Assembly (NCBI GenBank): GCA_025450255.1
Contig: JANWHV010000135.1
Location: 1-8,762 of the forward strand
Length of the DNA: 8,762 bases
From: Chloroflexota bacterium
Lineage (GTDB): Bacteria; Chloroflexota; UBA5177; JANWHV01
Direction of reading: 5' to 3'
The notes below the pieces were generated by a model. The model was not told the origin of the DNA. It searched no databases and was given only the letters and a program-made list of their open reading frames with translations. The first letter of the stretch is position 1. Each line of letters begins with the position of its first letter. Shown piece by piece: positions 4,133 through 8,762 of this stretch. Position numbers and translations under genes: made by a program.

Positions 4133-7100
4133 GTGGGTCGTATCCGAATCGGCATCTCGTTACTTATCCTCTTCAGCATCATCGTGTCGGCGGCAGGTTT
4201 CTCTTTCCGCCCGGCCGCTCATGCGGCTGCCACTCCCGCGCTCGCCCTTCCCATAAACGCCGTCGCCGCGGGAACCACGAGCGCGCTCGATCTCAGCGCC
4301 ACGGGGTTTACGCCGAACGGCGAGGCCACCCTGAAGCTTGACGGCGGCGCTACCCTCGGCCTGGCGACAATTAATGCGGACGGCGCCTTCACGGCGACTG
4401 TCACCATTACGGATACCGTGGTTCCGGCGATCGCGATCGGCCTGCACCATCTCCAGGCGATTGACAGCAGCGGTCTTACCGCTGCCCACGATCTCTATGT
4501 GCTCGGGCTTCGCCTCTCTACGCCGATGGCGCCGGCCGGCTCACGCGTCGGCATCATCGCGCAGGGCTTTCCTAAAGTGCAGCGAATCGTCGTCCGCCTT
4601 GGCGCGAAAACCGTACTGACCAGTAGGACAGACAAGTCGGGCCGCCTTGATCAGACCTTCACGGTTCCCGCCGGTCTGACTGACGGTCAAAAACTAACAC
4701 TTGTGAGCGGCCAGCCCAGATCATCGGCTGATGCAACCGGCGCGGTGGTCGCGCAACTCGCCTTCACCGTCACTCACGCCTCACTTGTGCTCGATCCGGC
4801 ATCCGTTGCCGCCGGCTCGCCCGTCTCGGCGAGTGGGTCCGGCTTCGCCGCGCATGCCAGTCTTACCTTGATGGTGGGCTCCGTTGCGCTGGGCAAAGTG
4901 ACAACCGACGCGGCGGGCGCTTTCGGACCGACAAAGCTCCTGGTGCCCGCCGCGGTTTCTCCTGGTCCGCATACCGTCACCCTTGCCGGCCCTGGCGAAA
5001 AGCCGCTCGCGGCGGCCGTGCTGACTATCTCCGCCTCGCCCGCGACCGCGGCTATCACGCCAAAATCCGGCGTCGCCGGTGAAAAGGTGTCCTTTGTCGC
5101 CTCCGGGTTCACCGCCGGCGAGCCAGTCCGGATCACGGCGGACGGGCATCAGATAGCCGACGTACGGGCCGATAAGCAAGGCCGCGTCTCCACCTCGCTT
5201 ACCCTGCCCCAGCGCGTTACCGGCAGCGTGATTACCGTTACCGCGACCGGATCGCTCAGCCATCAGACCGCCAGTGTCGCGTACAATGTTCCGGCGCCCA
5301 CCCTTACCATCGATCCGGCTTCGGCGGCTCCCGGCGCCCTCACGCGCGTTACCGGCAGGAATTTCGCCGCCTTTGAGAGAATCACCGTCTCATTGGACGC
5401 TACCGCCGTGAGCACCCGAGCAGACCGTGCCGGCGCCTTCACGCTGACCCTCCGCGTGCCGCCGGGTCAAGCAGGCGCAATCGCGGTCACCGCCGTCGGC
5501 GTGGCGAGCGGGATCAAAGCGAGCGCCCCCTTCACCAGGATCGTACTGTCGATTCCTACCGATACGCCAACCAACACGAGCACACCATCCTTTACGGCGA
5601 CCAACACTGCTACCGCTTCGGCAACCGCCACGCAAACGGTTGCGCCGACCTCAACGCATACCATGACGGCCACCCCGACCGCCACGCCTAGCCATACCGC
5701 TACCGCGACGCATGTCGCCACCAATACGCCCACGCCGACCGCGACGCGAACCCATACTGCCACGGTGACGCCGAGCGCGACGCCAACCCTTATTCCCGCG
5801 TCCCTGGCCGTCAGCCCCGGCACGGTAGCCGCCGGCGGTTCAATCAGTGTCTTTGGCGCCCGTTTTATACCCGGCGAGCAGATCGATCTGCAACTCTCAC
5901 CGTCGTCCGCCGTGGGCGGCATTCATCTGATCGATGCCGCCGGCGATACAGTGGGTAGTTTCCGCGCCTCGGGCATCGTCATCCCATCGTATACGCCGGC
6001 GGGCAGCTTTCTGATTACCGCTGTCGGCCTGTCCAGCGCGCGCCATGCGCGTGCCGTGCTACAGGTGTTGGCGCCGGTTGCCACGTTGAACGTGCAACCG
6101 TCGAGTTTTTCGCCGCAGGACGACATTCAACTCTCGGGGACGAATTTCATACCCGGCGAGTCCGTCGGCCTGGTACTTGCCACGACGTCAGGCTCGGCCG
6201 CGGTCGTTCTGGGAACCGTGCAGGCAAATAGCGCCGGAGCCTTCACGCGGATCAAGATTCACGTTCCATTCGGCGTGCCGGTCGGCGCCTTGCACATCGT
6301 GGCTACCGGCGCGCGGTCCAATCGGCAGGCGGTGGCGCGCGTCACCGTGAACGCACAGGCGCCGCGGCTATTGGCATCGTCGTCCACCGTCAAGCCCAAC
6401 GCTTTGCTAACCTTGACCGGCACGCATTTCCAACCGGGCGAGGCTGTCACGGTTGACCTCGTGGCTCTATCCTCGAGCACCCGCCTGGGCACCGCGCAGG
6501 TCGGGACCGCCGGCACGTTTACGCTTTCCAACGCGCGGATACCGTTGAACACGCCCGCAGGCGCGGTTAGCCTGGTCGCCACTGGTGTAACCAGCCACCT
6601 CAGCGCCATCGCTCAGGTGACCGTGCAGCCATTGCCCGCCACGCTGACCGCCAGGCCGAACCCCGTCTCGGCGGGCTCGGCAATCGGCGTTGGCGGCACT
6701 GGTTTCGTGCCCGGCGAGACCGTCGTCGTGCAGCTATCGAACGGGCCACTGCCGCAATTGACGCTGACCAGCGTTATCGCCGGAGTCAGCGGGTCGTTCT
6801 CAATCTCCAAGCTCGTCATTCCCACCATCGTGCCGGCGAGCAAATATGTGCTCAGCGCCTTCGGTCAGGTGAGTGGGCGGGTCGCGCGCGCGTCGCTGAC
6901 GGTCGCCGCGCCGCCGCCCAGCGCCCCCATCCTGAGCATACTGGGCGCTAGCGGCTCGCCGGCGCGGTTCAGTCCCGGCAGCGTCGTGCAGCTTGCCGGC
7001 AGCCATTTCGCGGCGAATGCAAGTGTTACCCTTGGTCTTGAGCGGTCCGGCACGCGTTACACCCTGGGCGTTGTCAGGACAAGCGCGGCCGGCGCCATGG

Positions 7101-8737
7101 GCCCGGTGGGACTTACCGTGCCCGCTAACACGCCGCCTGCCGCGTACGCCTTGCAGGCTCTAGTCGGCAGCCGGGTTGTCGCCACGGTGCCGGTAAGCCT
7201 TGTAAGCCTGCACCCGACCATGTCGGCCTCTCCCACCAGCGTCCGCCCCGGCAGCCTGGTCACCGTAAACGGGCGGGGTTTTGCCCCATTTGAGCAGGTT
7301 GTTCTGGCGCTCAACGGTTCAGCGCTGGTGACATCACCCTCGGCCGTGCTCGCCGATAGCATGGGTAACTTCCGCGTCACGCTGAACGTGCCGGGAACGC
7401 TTAATAACGGTACAAACTTTCTGACGGCCGTGGGTGTTAGCAGCCGCGCCAGCACCGCGGCAAAGATCACGGGCGCGCTGCCGATCGCGACGCGCTGGTA
7501 CTTCCCGAACGGCGATACGACCGGCAGCACCCATACGGTATTGGCGCTATTGAATCCCGGCGCGGCGCCAGCCAATGTGACATTGACCTTCCTCTATCAG
7601 GCATCCGCGCCCGGCAAGTACGGGTTGCGCCTGGCCGCGCATTCGCGAGCCTCGGTCGACCTTGGACTGGTGGCTGGCGCCGGCCGTATCTTGTCCACGA
7701 TTGTGGAGGCGGACCGGCAGATTGGCGCCGAAAGCACCATATCGTACGCCGGCCAGGACACCGCCACCACGCTCGGCGCCAGCGCGCCGAGCACGCAATG
7801 GTACCTTGCCGAGGGCTTTACCGGCGGCGGGTTCCAGGAAACGCTCGTGATCATGAACCCGAATAGCAGTTACGCAAACGTCGATGTACGGTTCCTGCCT
7901 TTCAACGGCCGTCCGCCGCAAGAGATTCGTTTCGGCGTGCAGCCCCGCGCCAATATCCGGCTCGACGTGGGTCAATATATGCCCAGGCAGTCCGTGAGCA
8001 CCATCGTCACCTCTGACATAGGCGTGGTGGTGGAGCGCGGCATGCGCTTTGGCATCGGTCAGCGCGGCGCTCACGACACGGTCGGCGTGACGTCCGCCTC
8101 AACCACCTGGCTGTTCGCGCAAGGCGACACCGGCCCCGTCCGCCAAACCTTCCTTACCATCTTGAATCCGAATCAGGCCACGTCGGCGGCGGTAACGGCT
8201 ACGTTCTTCAGCGCAACCGGCCAGCCGGTCGGCGCGCGAACGATCGTGGTCGACGCGCTGCATCGCGGCAACATCAAGATCAATGACGTGCTGCCAAACG
8301 CCGCGACGGCCGTGGTTGTGACCAGCAACGTTCCCATCGTGGTCGAGCGCCCGCAATACCAGGGGCCGGATAACCTCGGCCAGGCTTTGGCGGGAAGCGT
8401 CGTCTTTGGCCGCAATGGCGGCAGCGCCTCGTGGCTCTTCCCGGCCGGCAGTATCGGCACGGGCACGCAGGAGTTGCTCAATCTGTTCAATCCCACCCTC
8501 GCGCCGACCGTCATCAAGGTAACCGTGTTCTCCAGCAACGGGCGCCAGGCGGATCGAACCATTACTCTGGCGCCGAACAGCCGCGCCAGCGTCGACCTCA
8601 ATAGTTTCGTGGGGTTGCCGCCCGGGCCCGCGGGCGCGCTGCTTCAGAGCACCAATGGACAGGTATTCATCGCCGAGCAGTCCGAGATAAATACACAATT
8701 ACAAACCGAGAGCAGCACCCAGGGTATCGCTCAGTAG
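4133..8737 (+). CDS. Giant exported modular repeat protein (Ig-like repeats, Thr/Pro linker, Trp-headed C-terminal modules)
   Basis: The protein has 1534 residues and starts at a GTG with GGAG 6 bases upstream. A signal peptide is clear: MGRIR, a hydrophobic core (about 8-23), then a likely cleavage after AHA (29-31). Eleven Ig-like repeats of about 85-90 residues follow, five at 33-470 and six at 556-1113, separated by a Thr/Pro/Ala linker (473-555). Their rough consensus is PxSVxAG, VxGxGFxPGExV, a turn near DxxGAF, then VPxxxPxG and LxAxGxxS; this resembles IPT/TIG-type or other bacterial Ig-like folds. Four C-terminal modules (about 1119-1519) each open with a Trp motif (WYFPNGD, WYLAEGF, WLFAQGD, WLFPAGS) and contain a LNPN-like segment; I associate these with DUF5719-type repeats. 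There is no cysteine. I see no enzyme motif, LPXTG signal or C-terminal membrane helix. An extracellular adhesive or structural role is inferred. The gene appears monocistronic in this window. Confidence 0.9.
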   Translation: MGRIRIGISLLILFSIIVSAAGFSFRPAAHAAATPALALPINAVAAGTTSALDLSATGFTPNGEATLKLDGGATLGLATINADGAFTATVTITDTVVPAIAIGLHHLQAIDSSGLTAAHDLYVLGLRLSTPMAPAGSRVGIIAQGFPKVQRIVVRLGAKTVLTSRTDKSGRLDQTFTVPAGLTDGQKLTLVSGQPRSSADATGAVVAQLAFTVTHASLVLDPASVAAGSPVSASGSGFAAHASLTLMVGSVALGKVTTDAAGAFGPTKLLVPAAVSPGPHTVTLAGPGEKPLAAAVLTISASPATAAITPKSGVAGEKVSFVASGFTAGEPVRITADGHQIADVRADKQGRVSTSLTLPQRVTGSVITVTATGSLSHQTASVAYNVPAPTLTIDPASAAPGALTRVTGRNFAAFERITVSLDATAVSTRADRAGAFTLTLRVPPGQAGAIAVTAVGVASGIKASAPFTRIVLSIPTDTPTNTSTPSFTATNTATASATATQTVAPTSTHTMTATPTATPSHTATATHVATNTPTPTATRTHTATVTPSATPTLIPASLAVSPGTVAAGGSISVFGARFIPGEQIDLQLSPSSAVGGIHLIDAAGDTVGSFRASGIVIPSYTPAGSFLITAVGLSSARHARAVLQVLAPVATLNVQPSSFSPQDDIQLSGTNFIPGESVGLVLATTSGSAAVVLGTVQANSAGAFTRIKIHVPFGVPVGALHIVATGARSNRQAVARVTVNAQAPRLLASSSTVKPNALLTLTGTHFQPGEAVTVDLVALSSSTRLGTAQVGTAGTFTLSNARIPLNTPAGAVSLVATGVTSHLSAIAQVTVQPLPATLTARPNPVSAGSAIGVGGTGFVPGETVVVQLSNGPLPQLTLTSVIAGVSGSFSISKLVIPTIVPASKYVLSAFGQVSGRVARASLTVAAPPPSAPILSILGASGSPARFSPGSVVQLAGSHFAANASVTLGLERSGTRYTLGVVRTSAAGAMGPVGLTVPANTPPAAYALQALVGSRVVATVPVSLVSLHPTMSASPTSVRPGSLVTVNGRGFAPFEQVVLALNGSALVTSPSAVLADSMGNFRVTLNVPGTLNNGTNFLTAVGVSSRASTAAKITGALPIATRWYFPNGDTTGSTHTVLALLNPGAAPANVTLTFLYQASAPGKYGLRLAAHSRASVDLGLVAGAGRILSTIVEADRQIGAESTISYAGQDTATTLGASAPSTQWYLAEGFTGGGFQETLVIMNPNSSYANVDVRFLPFNGRPPQEIRFGVQPRANIRLDVGQYMPRQSVSTIVTSDIGVVVERGMRFGIGQRGAHDTVGVTSASTTWLFAQGDTGPVRQTFLTILNPNQATSAAVTATFFSATGQPVGARTIVVDALHRGNIKINDVLPNAATAVVVTSNVPIVVERPQYQGPDNLGQALAGSVVFGRNGGSASWLFPAGSIGTGTQELLNLFNPTLAPTVIKVTVFSSNGRQADRTITLAPNSRASVDLNSFVGLPPGPAGALLQSTNGQVFIAEQSEINTQLQTESSTQGIAQ
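4229..5542 (+). repeat. First block of Ig-like repeats (five units)
   Basis: Protein residues 33-470, with units at roughly 33-124, 126-214, 216-299, 304-386 and 389-470. Each has the Gly-rich strand-turn ([45 protein letters not shown]) and most have a D-x-x-G turn near the middle. Sequence divergence between units is high, so the duplication is old. Unit 2 is the most divergent. Confidence 0.7.
5549..5797 (+). repeat. Thr/Pro/Ala-rich low-complexity linker
   Basis: Protein residues 473-555, dominated by Thr with Pro, Ala and Ser in TPT, TAT and TPS-type steps. At DNA level it is an irregular run of ACN, CCN and GCN codons, not an exact tandem repeat. Such linkers are typical of extracellular proteins in Chloroflexota, where they act as extended spacers and may be O-glycosylated. 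The glycosylation is inferred. Confidence 0.85.
5798..7471 (+). repeat. Second block of Ig-like repeats (six units)
   Basis: Protein residues 556-1113, with units at about 556-646, 649-740, 743-832, 836-924, 932-1024 and 1028-1113. The first four share a PGE turn (FIPGEQI, FIPGESV, FQPGEAV, FVPGETV), a G-S-F or G-x-F turn, and a P-x-x-x-P-A/V-G segment. They are more alike than units of the first block, suggesting later duplication. The last two units lack the PGE turn (HFAANAS, GFAPFEQ) and resemble the first block. Confidence 0.7.
7487..8689 (+). repeat. Four Trp-headed C-terminal modules
   Basis: Protein residues 1119-1519, in four units starting near 1119, 1220, 1322 and 1431. Each begins with a Trp motif (W1122, W1223, W1326, W1434), then has a (L/M)NPN- or FNP-type turn, an R-A-S/R-A-N/R-G-N segment before a V/I-D/K-L/I strand, and an ST/TAVV-type strand. 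The pattern resembles 'WYFAEG' repeats on secreted proteins of Actinobacteria and Chloroflexota, which I associate with DUF5719. The repeats are probably beta-sandwich modules; their ligand is unknown. Confidence 0.7.
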
Positions 8738-8762
8738 CACGTCGCCGACTCGTCATGCGCAA

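Noticed and set aside
3988..4341. Plus-strand frame of 117 codons running into the giant gene
   Set aside because: It overlaps the signal peptide region of the giant gene in another frame, is Arg/Ser/Pro-rich and has no ribosome binding site.
5549..5797. Possible CRISPR or exact tandem repeat in the linker
   Set aside because: There are no repeat units of constant length with spacers. The pattern is codon-level Thr/Pro/Ala low complexity inside an open reading frame.
5467..5922. Minus-strand open frame of 151 codons that looks like a Val/Ala hydrophobic membrane protein
   Set aside because: It is the reverse complement of the Thr/Pro/Ala codons of the linker, which read as Val, Gly, Cys and Ala codons on the opposite strand. 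The apparent hydrophobicity is an artefact.
8099..8698. Minus-strand open frame of 199 codons
   Set aside because: It is a shadow of the C-terminal modules of the giant protein, Arg/Gly-rich and without motifs.

Overview
The window is GC-rich chromosomal DNA, probably from a Chloroflexota bacterium or a close relative. The best pointers are a very long exported protein with a Thr/Pro 'TPTAT' linker, Trp-headed C-terminal repeats of a kind common in Chloroflexota and Actinobacteria, and the form of the methionine synthase tail. This placement is an inference; there is no rRNA or other phylogenetic marker to fix it. I see no tRNA or rRNA gene, CRISPR array, transposase, integrase or recognisable defence system.

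Layout. (1) Positions 1-876, plus strand: the 3' end of metH, encoding an Ala/Pro/Arg-rich linker and the S-adenosylmethionine-binding reactivation domain. The reading frame runs off the left edge. (2) 846-1778, minus strand: a two-part protein of about 310 residues and unknown function, convergent with metH and overlapping its tail by 31 bases. (3) 1779-2111: a divergent intergenic region with a good promoter for a cold-shock gene. Its -35/-10 spacer is unusually long and carries a small dyad, and the leader downstream looks structured. (4) 2112-2324, plus strand: a 70-residue CspA-family cold-shock protein. (5) 2325-2512: a convergent intergenic region with several hairpins, including one built on a run of 12 C. 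(6) 2513-3721, minus strand: a six-helix YihY/BrkB-family membrane protein. (7) 3722-4132: a 411-base divergent intergenic region with two abutting palindromes and a clear ribosome binding site. (8) 4133-8737, plus strand: a 1534-residue exported repeat protein that fills more than half of the window.

The genes do not form one operon. Orientation alternates (+, -, +, -, +) and each gene appears to be its own transcription unit. MetH and the cold-shock protein are housekeeping or stress functions, YihY is an uncharacterised inner-membrane family, and the giant protein is a modular surface or secreted protein. Its parts are a signal peptide, five Ig-like repeats, a Thr/Pro linker, six more Ig-like repeats and four Trp-headed modules. 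The items most worth following up are the architecture of the giant protein, the unknown 310-residue protein, the cold-shock promoter and leader, and the palindromes upstream of the giant gene. I found no convincing evidence of a new multi-gene system.
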